NCBI GenBank assembly: GCA_002110485.1
Contig: MOWL01000004.1
Coordinates: 372,001-436,000, forward strand
Direction of reading: 5' to 3'
Source of the DNA: Emergomyces orientalis
Lineage: Eukaryota; Ascomycota; Eurotiomycetes; Onygenales; Ajellomycetaceae
Length of the DNA: 64,000 bases
Notes under the pieces: generated by a model
Seen by the model: the letters and a program-made list of their open reading frames with translations, nothing else
The model's database searches: none
What the model was told of the DNA's origin: nothing
Made by a program: the position numbers and the translations under genes
Shown: piece after piece, positions 1-10,148 of the stretch
Position numbering within the stretch: the first letter of the stretch is position 1
Layout: every line of letters begins with the position of its first letter

Positions 1-236
1 GGTTGTCTGAGGAGGTGTTTGGGGAATACGAAGGGCGATATGCAGTGTATAGGAAAAACCTGAGCATTGTGTGGAGTCTTATGGCGTTTAGTGCTGGGGT
101 TGTGGAGTCCATGATTGTGGTGGATCGATGGTTGTTTCTGCGCGAGCAGGCAGGGGTGAAAGAGGCTTGGGTGGAGGCGGTGTTTGAATATCAACAGAGC
201 CCGAGGAATCTGGTTGTTGTTGGGTTAAAAGGATGA
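1..236 (+). CDS. 3' end of an unidentified protein-coding gene (partial)
   Basis: An open frame enters from the left edge and stops with TGA at 234-236, leaving about 78 C-terminal residues. The true start lies outside the window, because the first in-frame codon that could initiate is only a TTG at 3. The tail ends in a hydrophobic strand, SPRNLVVVGLKG. This resembles the last beta-strand of class I SAM-dependent methyltransferases, but I cannot assign a family from so little. Upstream of that, a stretch around residues 24-46 (WSLMAFSAGVVESMIVVDRW) is hydrophobic. The frame has no stops and reads as globular protein, so it is probably real. Its function is unknown. Confidence 0.5.
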   Translation, partial: LSEEVFGEYEGRYAVYRKNLSIVWSLMAFSAGVVESMIVVDRWLFLREQAGVKEAWVEAVFEYQQSPRNLVVVGLKG

Positions 237-913
237 TTTATTTTTGCTCCCTACTGTCAGGCCACTTTCTTACAGTTGTGCCTGTCTATTGTCTGTGATT
301 TTCTCTTATTCATAAAAGGGATTAGCATCAAGTTGGTAGCAGTGATATCAGCAGCACCACAACCTTGAACGGGGCCAGACGCGGATGGGCATTGTTCATA
401 ACGGCATTTCGCCCTTCTATTTTTGCCTAGCAGAAAGTATTATCTCTCATGCAGATTACAGCTGTTGGTTTTCAGGGGTATGAAATTGGTTAGGTGGGGA
501 TATTCGGTCCGGATATACCTGGGCGTGAATATGTGCCAATTCATCTTTTCCCGCAAAGCTCAGTCTTACACGCACCGTGGCCACCAGCAGCAGACGGGTC
601 AAACCTTTACAGCTGCTTATCGTGATTCCCTGATGGTAAGGGGAATTCAATTGGGAATGGTTAATGACCGGTAATGACAATCGATTTCAACGCCCGTGAA
701 CCTTTCCCCTCTCCCCTGAGCCCTTTCCGCGGATGGCCAATATAGGCTGTCCTGGTCATATTTTTGCTGTGTTTTCTATAACCAGAAAATGACTGCTACC
801 CGCCCGCTGCAACGACGGTGAATGCACTGCACCACAGCCCATGTTGGTTCATAGTTGTTATAAATGGTAGATAGAGACGTCTTGATCTCTTGACCCCCTG
901 AGTGATCCATGTG

Positions 914-977
914 CCCACATGTGGTGGACATGTGGTGGATATGTGGTGGCTATGTGGTGATATGATGACATGATGAC
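914..977. repeat. Minisatellite, unit about 11-12 bases (acatgtggtgg)
   Basis: About four imperfect copies of a unit like acatgtggtgg follow one another, then shade into a shorter atgatgac motif repeated twice. No function is suggested. Confidence 0.7.
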
Positions 978-1190
978 ATGGTTTCATTATAGCTATGACT
1001 GCTGTGAGTGTCGCATTCTATAGGGGAATTCTTGCCTCGGTGTCATATCTATGAAGCAGGAGTGAATGGCTGACTGTTCCCCGCCTGCAGTCACCTTACT
1101 ACTTGACACGGCTCCTTCCCCCTTTCCAAGTCCACCCCATCGTCGGCTTGTATTTATTCTACTTATTCTATTTATTTGTTTATTTGTTTA

Positions 1191-1279
1191 TTCTTCTTCT
1201 TCTTCTTCTTCTTCTTCTTCTTCTTCTTCTTCTTCTTCTTCTTCTTCTTCTTCTTCTTCTTCTTCTTCTTCTTCTTCTT
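1191..1279. repeat. (TTC)n microsatellite, about 30 units
   Basis: Uninterrupted TTC/CTT trinucleotide run of roughly 89 bases. It lies in the promoter or 5' leader of the subtilase gene that starts at 1419. Confidence 0.95.
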
Positions 1280-1418
1280 TATTCTGTCTATCTCCACCCC
1301 CTGTGAATACATTTCATCTGTCCCTATCCTATCCCCCTACCCTCATATCAAACATATTACCACCGATTTCTATCACTCTATAAACGTCTGAGCGTTGTGT
1401 CCGTTAGCAGCAACCGTT

Positions 1419-3494
1419 ATGTCTGTCATCTCCATCAACGGCAATCAGCTCGATCCGCTTGCCCAGTCCCAGCAATTGAGGGACCTTGGCCTGCACTCTG
1501 ACGATGCCTCCAAATCAGACTACATCCTCATCCGGGGTGGCGCTGATCGTCTATCCAATGAACAGCGCGGCATACTTCAGGGCCTAGGCATAGATATCAT
1601 GGAGTATGTCTCCAAGGATACATACCTTTGCAGCTACAAAGGCACAGACTTGACGCAAATCCGTTCGCTAGCCTTCGTATCTTGGGCCAACACCTACTTG
1701 AATCAGTTTGTCGTACAGTCGTCTCTCAAGTCGAATCCTCCGGTTTTCAAACCTATCTCAGCATTCACCGTTACCCCCAAGACTAGTCGTCTCCAATTGG
1801 TCGACATCATCTTCCACAACGATGTCGATCCCAACAATGACGCTGTTAGGGCGGCTGTTGCAAGGGCTGCTCGTACTGACTTGAAATCTCTGAAAGCCTC
1901 CTCACGGAGAATCCGTCTCCAAGTGCAGCAACAATATCTAGATGATGTGGCCGCCATCGACGCAGTCTATCTCATTCAGCAGGTCCACCCCTTTATTCTC
2001 TGGAACAACAAAGCTTGGGAAGTTTTAGGATGCGACACTACCAACATGGTTGCTGACGCAACTGAATACAAGGGTGAAGGCCAGGTCGTTGCTGTTGGTG
2101 ACACCGGGTTTGATATCGGGAAAACGGATGATACTCAAACTGCTTTCACAGGCCGGGTCAAGCACCTTTACGCTCTGGGGAGACCAGACGCGGCTGACGA
2201 CCCAGACGGGCATGGCACGCATGTTTCCGGCTCCATCCTTGGTGACGGCGATTCCTCCACTATGGGAGGCACGATTTCGGGTGCAGCCCCCAAAGCTGAG
2301 CTTGTATTGCAATCTGTCCTCGACAGCAATAATGGCTTGGGTGGCATCCCGGCAGATTTGGGTGAGCTTTTCATCGTGCCTTACGAAGAACAGGGCGCAC
2401 GCGTACACACAAACTCCTGGGGATCGTCTTCTCTGTTTGGTCAGATTCCGTATGACGAGTCAGCCACGCAGGTGGACAGGTTCATCTGGGAACATCCTGA
2501 TATGCTTATCCTCTTTGCTGCTGGCAACGAAGGTTCAGACCGCAACTTCGACGGCGTCATCGACCTCAGCCATATTGGGTCACAGGCAGCGGCGAAGAAC
2601 ATCATCACTGTTGGTGCGAGCGAAAATAATCGCCCTGACATCGGCGTCCAGTATGGTTTTCGTTGGCCCACAGCTCCTTTCCGCACGGACCTAATGGCCA
2701 ACAATCCCGCAGGAATGGCGGCGTTTAGCAGCCGTGGACCCACCGTAGAGGGGCGTTTCAAGCCTGATCTTGTCGCCCCCGGAACCGCCATCTTATCTAC
2801 TCTCTCACGAAACGCCCAGGCGGACTCTCAATACGGAGAGAGTCTTGATCCCCAGTGGTGGTTCCTGGCAGGCACAAGTATGGCAACTCCTCTGGTTGCT
2901 GGGTGTGCTGCGGCTGTACGCGAATCCCTGGTCAAGAACGGCACGACTAATCCAAGTGCCGCACTTGTTAAAGCTCTGCTCATCAACGGTGCTATGGAGC
3001 TCGTCGGACAGTATGATCCCAGTGAAGCAGGCCCATCTCCCAACAATAACTCCGGGTTTGGCTTGGTAAACCTCAGGAACTCCATCATTCTACCGAGTCA
3101 AAATAACGGAGGCTTCCAAGAAGGAGGCCCTCTGGGGCAGGGTGAGGGCGCAGATAAGCCAATCACCGTCACCATTCCAAAGGCTACAAGCGAATCAGCA
3201 GCTGAGGGTTCGGTTTTGAAGGTAACACTCGTATGGTCCGATCCACCCGGTGCGGAACTGCAAAACGATTTGGACCTCCTCGTGAGAACTGCCGATGGCA
3301 AGGAACTCCATGGAAACATGGGGGAAGAGACGGATTTTGATAGAGTCAACAATGTTGAGCAGGTTACCTGGACCAACATTCCCGAAGGAGATGCGCAGAT
3401 CATCGTCAGCGCATTCCGCATCACCCGTGACGACTCCCCTCAGCCATACGCCGTGGTATGGAGTATCAACCGGCCGCTCAAGCCCCAGACTTGA
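1419..3494 (+). CDS. Subtilisin-like serine protease, KP-43 type (peptidase S8)
   Basis: Single-exon frame of 691 residues. I chose the ATG at 1419 because the upstream in-frame codon at 1395 is only a TTG. The S8 catalytic set is complete: Asp near residue 228 (VAVGDTGFD), His near 265 (DGHGTHVSG), oxyanion-hole Asn near 370 (AAGNEG) and Ser near 487 (GTSMATPLVAG). About 215 residues precede the catalytic domain and look like a pro-region. After it comes a C-terminal segment (LVWSDPPG, then NDLDL) typical of the beta-barrel of KP-43-like proteases. The N-terminus has no hydrophobic signal peptide, so the enzyme may be intracellular or exported unconventionally. That is unusual, since most fungal S8 proteases are secreted or vacuolar. 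No introns were seen. Family assignment is strong; substrate and location are not known. Confidence 0.92.
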   Translation: MSVISINGNQLDPLAQSQQLRDLGLHSDDASKSDYILIRGGADRLSNEQRGILQGLGIDIMEYVSKDTYLCSYKGTDLTQIRSLAFVSWANTYLNQFVVQSSLKSNPPVFKPISAFTVTPKTSRLQLVDIIFHNDVDPNNDAVRAAVARAARTDLKSLKASSRRIRLQVQQQYLDDVAAIDAVYLIQQVHPFILWNNKAWEVLGCDTTNMVADATEYKGEGQVVAVGDTGFDIGKTDDTQTAFTGRVKHLYALGRPDAADDPDGHGTHVSGSILGDGDSSTMGGTISGAAPKAELVLQSVLDSNNGLGGIPADLGELFIVPYEEQGARVHTNSWGSSSLFGQIPYDESATQVDRFIWEHPDMLILFAAGNEGSDRNFDGVIDLSHIGSQAAAKNIITVGASENNRPDIGVQYGFRWPTAPFRTDLMANNPAGMAAFSSRGPTVEGRFKPDLVAPGTAILSTLSRNAQADSQYGESLDPQWWFLAGTSMATPLVAGCAAAVRESLVKNGTTNPSAALVKALLINGAMELVGQYDPSEAGPSPNNNSGFGLVNLRNSIILPSQNNGGFQEGGPLGQGEGADKPITVTIPKATSESAAEGSVLKVTLVWSDPPGAELQNDLDLLVRTADGKELHGNMGEETDFDRVNNVEQVTWTNIPEGDAQIIVSAFRITRDDSPQPYAVVWSINRPLKPQT

Positions 3495-5026
3495 AGGTTA
3501 GGATAGAACCTTAGAGATGAACTGCCTTCCTTTACCCCTATTAAACTTGTATTATTATCTTTGCATTTTCAGCGGAATGTTGGCGCATCGCCAAACCACA
3601 CTCCTTAGATCCACAACAGAATCCTAGCGAACAGAGAAAAAGAAAAAAGAAAAGAAAAAGAAAGCAGAAAATGGGACTTCAAACTTTTAAACTCCCGGCC
3701 TGTGAATGATTGAATCGAGGAACGCAACTTAATAGCTTCTAGTTTGTTTTATATCTTACGGGTGGAACTTGTTCCGCGAGAAGAGGAACTTATATTGGAA
3801 TTGAATGAATCTTCTTCTCGAGTAAATGATATGCTGTGTAGCTGTATACATCTTGCAGGATTTCAAATAGATGTAATTGCATACATAGCTGGTGATCATC
3901 AGCACCCATCTGCTAACAACGTACGCGCTGGCTATCCCGCCTATCTACATAGCTCCCTGGGCGGCCATATTAAAGGACAACAGCGATTAAATATGAAAAA
4001 AAGGTTTCAAAGCAGAGAGAGACATATCCATAAATACGAGATTAAATATATTATATTTAGAACAGTCAGGAATAATGGGAGATATAAATTTACAGAAGAG
4101 CAGTGGGGAAAAGAGGTATGGAAATGAAACGAAAAATCCAAGGTTGGGACATTAAAATACAATTCTACAAAACCAAAAAAAAAAAAAGATTAAAAAAAAA
4201 AAAAAGGCAGAGGTAGTTGCAGCGTCAAACGTCAACGAAGCAAGAGAAAAAGGTCCGCCGCCTGTTCCATTATTCCAAGGAAACCAAACATGTAAAAGAA
4301 AGCCATAAAGAATCACAGGCGGTAAACGTACATTCCATTATTGGGCTAGCGCGGTAACGATTAGAAAGTAATATATCGGGGGGCGGGCCAAGAATTGGGG
4401 TTCTTTAAACACGCAAAAGCATTGGAATAGTTGGGGTGCTGCGTGTAAGACAGTATTTGTAGAGTAGGATAAAAACAGTTCCAAGAAGAAAAAAACAAAC
4501 CCAAAAAAGAATAGAGAAAACATGACACCCGCCTCCAACGCCTCCTCCTTCCTATTAAATGTGTAAGATATGAGGGTCTGAATAGGGGACTTTTTCCACC
4601 CCCTCCTTTCCCGGCCCCCTTTTGTGAATTGCATTGCCTTTGTGATATGGGAGTCGAGAGGGGCTGATACAGACGGAAATTGCCCCATTAAAATATGTGT
4701 CCATATATATCGAAAATAAGTATATATATCAGCTCTTTTGTTCTTCGCGGGTGCGCCTAATCACCTTGGTTGCATGTCGCATCGTAGTAGACAAGTGAAC
4801 ATTGGAAATCTTTTATCAGGAATCTATTTGTTGAAAGAATTAAGCCGGACGGGGGGAAGGGGGTTGTGTGGAATGTGAAGAAGTCCGCTGTGGGGAGATG
4901 GCACGTTCCCATCACAGGGGTAGCGGAATGGATTTTCGTGGTTGTGGTGTGGGTGTGTGGATGTGTTGTGGGTTCATGTACTGGCGTCACTTCTGAATAT
5001 GATATGATTTCATAGAGTTGGCGGGA
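3495..5026. other. Convergent intergenic region, purine- and A-rich
   Basis: This lies between the 3' ends of the subtilase (+) and the mannosyltransferase (-). It carries A-rich runs (for example 4171-4204) and AT-rich sequence consistent with 3' untranslated regions. The short open frames show no family features. I see no gene. Confidence 0.6.
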
Positions 5027-6478
5027 TCAATCAGTTCCAACGTATTTGAACCAGTTTGGTCGGCAGTCCTCTAGCTGGAGGAAAGGTTCACCAGCGTAAA
5101 ACTTCCCCGCCGTACAGCCCTTGCATTTTGGAGAGTTCGGGCAGTTGAAATATGGGATGTGTTGGTAGCCGATGTCACGGAACCTGAATATAGACATTAA
5201 TATTAGAAGGGCGGTGATTAGGAAAGAGAATTGGCTATGCGAGGAAACTTGGATATATACGTGGGGGGAAAAAAAATAATGAAAAAAAGACCAACATACC
5301 AATGGATTTTACTCTTGTCCTCGAATAGGCCTAAACCGATTGAATGAACTGGTGCATCCCCCCATCGTTCGTAGAAAAAACCTCCGGCACGGTCCAAGTG
5401 GTTGAAATAATCTTCATATGCCTGGCTTCGATAGAACGACATATCCGCGATTTCGAAATTAGACCAGAAGTGGCAGGTGGAATAGCCGTTTGCGTCCTTA
5501 TGATGTTGTGGTCTCTGCTTATTGTCTACCAGCCAGTCCATCGCGTTGTTTGCATGCAAGTATTCGGGATGAGCCTCGAGGAACTTAACTGTCTGCGGCC
5601 ATAGGGTAGTAATACTTTCTGGAGCATCGTAGAGATTGATTGTGAAGCCATAGGTTTTGTTGTGGTCTTGCATGTAGCGGAACACATCGTAATCGACGTC
5701 GCAGAAGAAATGGACTTTGGGCTCGACTCGCCAGTAGTACTGCATGTTCGCGAGGGCCGGATGTTTGTAGAACATGCCGCTGTTCCAGCGGCACATTTGA
5801 TGATATGATATCATGTTGCTGTACTGGATATTTTTCTCCTCAAGGATTTTGGAGGATTCTTCGTAGAGGTCCATATTAATGAAGTCGGGCACATCCCAGT
5901 GCTCTTTTGGAATCAATTCTAAAAAAATTAAATAAAACAAGATTAGAGCGCCATTATTGATTTCAAATAGAAGGGTGGAGGAGGCTCGAGAGCATCATCC
6001 GTACCGTAATTGCATTTTGCTTTTGTCTCCGCCTGGGTGCGAGTCTTGAACTCCTCCGTAAACTCCTTATCGTTGAAAAATGTCCATGGATAATTGAACT
6101 TGCTATTCCACGTTCTTTCTAGGTCCCTCATTGTCATTATTAACTCGTCCAATTCTTCGTTTCGGACTAGGGAAAGGAGTGTTGCGTTGATGCGAGCGGA
6201 GTTGGGGTTGTCAGGGGCATATGCATTGTCTTTTGCCCGCCAAAGCGGCTCAGGGGGCTCTTCAACGGCTTTAAATGTTGTCAGTATATACCGGCATATG
6301 ATGAAGATAGTTATGCGAATCACTCACGATCCAGAAGAGGCTCTTTTTTGAGCCCATTTTCATATTCCCCCTTTCCCCCCGTTAGCGTCGGGGGCAATTT
6401 TGAGACTTGGAAGATGAGAAACAGAGTGAGAACAAAGAAGGTGGCTAAAAGCAAACGAAGAGGTCTTGCGAGGCCCAT
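5027..6478 (-). CDS. Alpha-1,2-mannosyltransferase, GT15 (KRE2/MNT1/KTR) family
   Basis: Four exons read on the minus strand: 6478-6328, 6268-6005, 5918-5300 and 5183-5027. They join in phase to 396 residues, with GT-AG introns and donors GTGAGT, GTACGG and GTATGT. It is a type II Golgi membrane protein with a short cytosolic tail, then a signal anchor at about residues 8-25 (RLLLATFFVLTLFLIFQ), a stem, and a lumenal GT15 domain. Family hallmarks are EPKVHFFCDVDYDVFRYM, AHPEYLHANNAMDWL, and CHFWSNFEIADM, where Glu294 matches the glutamate proposed as catalytic in yeast Kre2. The Cys-rich CPNSPKCKGC tail is also present. The family adds mannose from GDP-mannose to O- and N-linked glycans of cell-wall proteins. 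I chose the ATG at 6478 because the longer frame starts only at a TTG. It is divergent from the gamma-tubulin complex gene. Confidence 0.94.
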
Positions 6479-6888
6479 ACTGCTATTATTCGCATGGCCG
6501 TTGACAGTAGCGAGAGGATGAATTCGCAAGAGAACAAATGCTGTTTAATAATCTCCGTATCTTTTCCAGGGTTGTTGAGGTGTTGATGTAAAAATAGGCT
6601 TCGGAGAACGACGATCGATCAGCCGCCAAGAGCTGCTGAATCAGCAACACGAAGGTCTCTGGGCACCTGCCCGGGCCTGGCCTTTAGCTTTCCTGCCTGT
6701 TCCGGACTAGCGTGATATGGTGATATCAATCGCGTTGGAGCTGTACCATTTTGATAAGAGTTCGTGTTCTACGGGATGATATAGTGGGAAATATGGATAA
6801 ATAGACGCGTAACTACAGTATTCGCTGCTAACCACACCTTTGGTGACCGAGAATTATAGTTGTGGTTGGCTATGGAATGCGACAAGAA
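6479..6888. promoter_or_regulatory. Shared divergent promoter region (mannosyltransferase / GCP5-like)
   Basis: These 410 bases separate the two start codons and must carry both promoters. No canonical TATA box stands out on either side. No gene is seen inside. Confidence 0.5.
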
Positions 6889-9674
6889 ATGGCACTATCA
6901 GCGACTGTCAGCGCCTTGACTGACGAACTCATCATCATCATTACAAACACGTCAGATAAAGCAAGTACTTGGCCAGTTATTGATGATTTTCTCTGTTGCT
7001 AACTCTCTAGTAGGGAAGCCGTCGTTTTCATAAGTTGAAACTTCTTGTTGAGAGGACTCTGAAGCAGAACAATGCGGGAAGAACAGACCATCTAGATGTT
7101 GCGAGGAGGCTTGACGGCCTTCAAGAAAAATTTCAGGTTTTAAACAACGATGCCCTGTCTGATGCCCTTCATTCACGGCTAGAAGAGCTAAATCAGAGGA
7201 GGAGCCATCGGGGCCCTGAAGCATTGTCCTTACTCCTGGAACTGTCAGACAGACCTGCAATACATTCCAAGGTGGAGGACTTGGATTTACTTCGACGACC
7301 AGCTTCACCACCGCCTTTAACGTGGAATGATATCTATGCATCTGACCCTCCCAGTGACCAAGAAGGTCTGTGGCAAGATATAGATTATGCTGCGCTTTCT
7401 TCCGACGATGATCTATCAAGCATATCAAGCGGCATTTCTATCCCCAGAATCGTTCCTCAACGGCCCAAGGCTCCCATGGATGATTTTAAGGCCCCGGAGA
7501 GCAGTTTCTTACCGGTAGAAGATGAGACCTTGCTCGCACGCATCCAGGAGCTCGAACTCTGGAGAAATAAGGTTGCAGATACTAGTCAGCCGGTGCGCGA
7601 TAATGACTTGTATCTCACCGAGTTTGAGGTTATTAGAGAGGCAATATTTATGCTGCAAGGTCTTCCCACCACCTTGTTTTGGTATTTAGACGGCAGTGTT
7701 GAGGTCGATCGAAGATTCAGATTGCGCCACGCATCCACCATAGTTTTTGGAAACCTCCTCCGGGCATTTGGTGTCCTAGGAGCCCAATTGCACGTTATTA
7801 GGCAGTTTGCAAAGCACCCTCAGACGCTTCAATTCATGCAAATGTTTCAGCGTGAAGTGGAGCTTTATTTGGCTAAATTTGAGAAGAATTTATCGAATCT
7901 GGAAGCGGAATACTCTGGAAAATCCGAGTCCTCGGCTGTGAGCTTGATTCGACTCTACTCAAATGTGTACGAACAAACGAATCTTCTACGAGAATTGTCA
8001 GACCTCATAACCAAACTAGTGGATCAGTCGCCAGATGAGGCGTTCCAATGCCTAGATTTACTATACGATCTTGTTTGTTTGAAACAGGCATGCGGAGATG
8101 ATACAAATTACCAGCATGTGGCTAGGATGTTTTTCAAGTGCTTCGAAGTCTATGCGAGACCTATAAGACTATGGATAGAAACTGGACAACTGGATAGGAC
8201 TTTGGGTTCATTTTTTGTTTCCGATTCCGGAAAACAACTCACCGACTTGAGGACGCTTTGGCACGATTGGTTTATACTGGACGAGATTCATGGACAACTC
8301 TATGCGCCATATTTTTTACATCCAGCAGCAAGGAAGATATTTACCACCGGAAAAAGCATGATATTCCTTCGCCGCCTCGGCATGGATCCAGAGGTGCTAG
8401 AGGCTCCAAAAAGTATGAATTTCTCATATGAGGATATTTGTTCATCTGACTTCTTCTCCCCCTTGTTGCCGTTCCCGGCCCTTCTGGAACGCTCATTTGA
8501 ACGACTTATTGATTCCAACCATGCTTTTGCTTCGGACTTGCTGCGTAAACAGCTAGACGAACAGTGCGGCCTCTGGATCTCTCTGGAGGCGCTTGAATAC
8601 ATATACTTGGGAAAAGACATGTCACTTTCTTCGATAATCGATCATGAAGTATTTGATTTGATCGATAAAGGAATTCAGTCATGGAACGACAGGTTTTTTC
8701 TCACCGAGCTAGCCCAAGGAACATTTGGCAACCTAACATGTATCGACCCCAGTCGCCTCATAATTAGATCGAAACAGCTTGGTCTTCGAGATTTTGAACG
8801 CCACTGTCGTTCCGTCCAGTTATTGAAAGCCATTGCCATGGACTATATCCTTCCATGGCCAGTCGCTAACATCATCACCAAGCAGTCACTTTCGGCATAT
8901 AGACGAGTTTCAACCTTCCTCATGCAATTGCGACGAGCCAAATTTGTGGTGGAACGACAACGTCTCCTAAGATCATTACACTCGGAGACCGAAAGTGAGA
9001 AGAAAGACGATGTTCTCGGATACAGCATTCGACATCACCTCCTCTGGTTCTTAAACGTCCTCTATGCACATCTCACGCAGCTTGTTATTTATAGCTCCAC
9101 AGCAAGCATGAAGGAATCGCTATCGAAAGCAAGAGATGTGGATGGGATGATCGCGGCTCATCAATCATACACCTCGTCATTGGAAGACCAATGCTTACTC
9201 TCTCCCAACCTCGCCCCTATTTACCAAGCGGTCATATCCCTACTTGACTTGTGCATACATTTTTCTGATATTCAAATCTCGCGCCACGGCGACAATCAAT
9301 TCGACCAGGGAAATAGCAGGTCACTCCGCTCATCTACCGGGCGCCGATACAGGACTAGCGGGGGCCTCCGTCACTACCGGGCTCGTCGTTCCCGGTCCCG
9401 GTCCCGAGATAGCGAATCGAGCTCTGTTGAAGATGACGATGGCGTAGATGATGCCGATGATAGTATGATGGTTGACGAGGGAAACTTGACCAGTGTCTCG
9501 TTTCTTGAGACCTCCTACAGGAAGCGATTAATTGGCGTTAGGGATCAATTTGAACGGTTATGTTCGTTCATTACGGCAGGTTTGAGGGGTATGGGACGCG
9601 TGGATGGCCACCAGAGCTGGGAGATTCTTGCGGAGAAATTGGAGTGGAGGAAGAGTAGGGGTGGGCATGTCTGA
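6889..9674 (+). CDS. Gamma-tubulin complex component, GCP5/Mod21-like (Spc97/Spc98 family)
   Basis: Two exons, 6889-6960 and 7014-9674, give 910 residues. Exon 1 codes 24 residues starting MALSATVSALTDELI. The intron (6961-7013) begins GCAAGT and ends CTCTAGTAG, so it is a GC-AG intron. Joining there is the only simple way I found to keep the frame open into GSRRFHKLKLLVERTL. The N-terminal region (LTWNDIYASDPPSDQEGLW, then an acidic DYAALSSDDD stretch) looks like the Mod21/GCP5 N-terminus. The middle has the Spc97/Spc98 core (REAIFMLQGLPTTLFWYL). Near residues 800-840 there is an Arg/Ser-rich, then acidic, disordered insert. Such proteins are non-core subunits of the gamma-tubulin ring complex, which nucleates microtubules at spindle pole bodies. 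GCP4 or GCP6 remain possible alternatives. Confidence 0.85.
6961..7013 (+). other. Putative GC-AG intron in the GCP5-like gene
   Basis: A 53-base intron with donor GCAAGT and acceptor AG at 7012-7013, with a branch-like GCTAAC at about 6999-7004. An ordinary GT donor at 6971 region or the GTACTT inside the same motif puts the downstream exon out of frame or into a stop. Confidence 0.7.
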
Positions 9675-10148
9675 TGGGTTGATCGCAACTAGAACGAGAA
9701 CTAGTGGTTTTCTATTTGCTTTGATATTCTGTAGATTACGATCTCTTGTACTACTACATCTATATCATTGTTTAGTTGTTCTGTGCGCGGATACTCTAAC
9801 TTTGTAGGAGGCTATCCCGAAATATTGCTACTAGATACTCCAACTATCTCTCGCCTAGATAATTAAGGTTGAATAAAATAATATTCATTTCTTACTAAAT
9901 CAAAACTTGCGTCTTTGTACAAATATATCTTTTCTATAAATATGAATAGGCGACTTTTGTGGATCGAGACGCGACAAGAATTAAAGCGGCATGCAAGAAA
10001 AGAGCCGTACATGGGTTGTGGCAGAGGATAGAAGGGGAGAGTTAATTCGCTTCATATCCAAAAATAGAATATCAGAACGGTAAAACGGGGATCCAATCAA
10101 AGAGTTTCACTGGGGAGGAAACTACACTCAAGAAACTTTTAACGACGT
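9675..10148. other. Convergent intergenic region
   Basis: These 474 bases between the stop codons of the GCP5-like gene (+) and ADE6 (-) are AT-rich and consistent with two 3' untranslated regions. No gene is seen. Confidence 0.6.

Larger units (their letters stand above)
237..1418. other. Intergenic region with two tandem repeats
   Basis: There is no convincing gene here. The stretch holds the 3' flank of the left-edge gene, a degenerate minisatellite at about 914-977 and a long TTC microsatellite at 1191-1279. The microsatellite lies about 140 bases before the subtilase ATG. The open frames across the TTC tract (poly-Ser, poly-Leu, poly-Phe in the three phases) are products of the repeat. 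Confidence 0.6.

Noticed and set aside
1066..1391. Three overlapping plus-strand frames rich in Ser, Leu or Phe
   Set aside because: They are the three phases of the TTC microsatellite, not genes.
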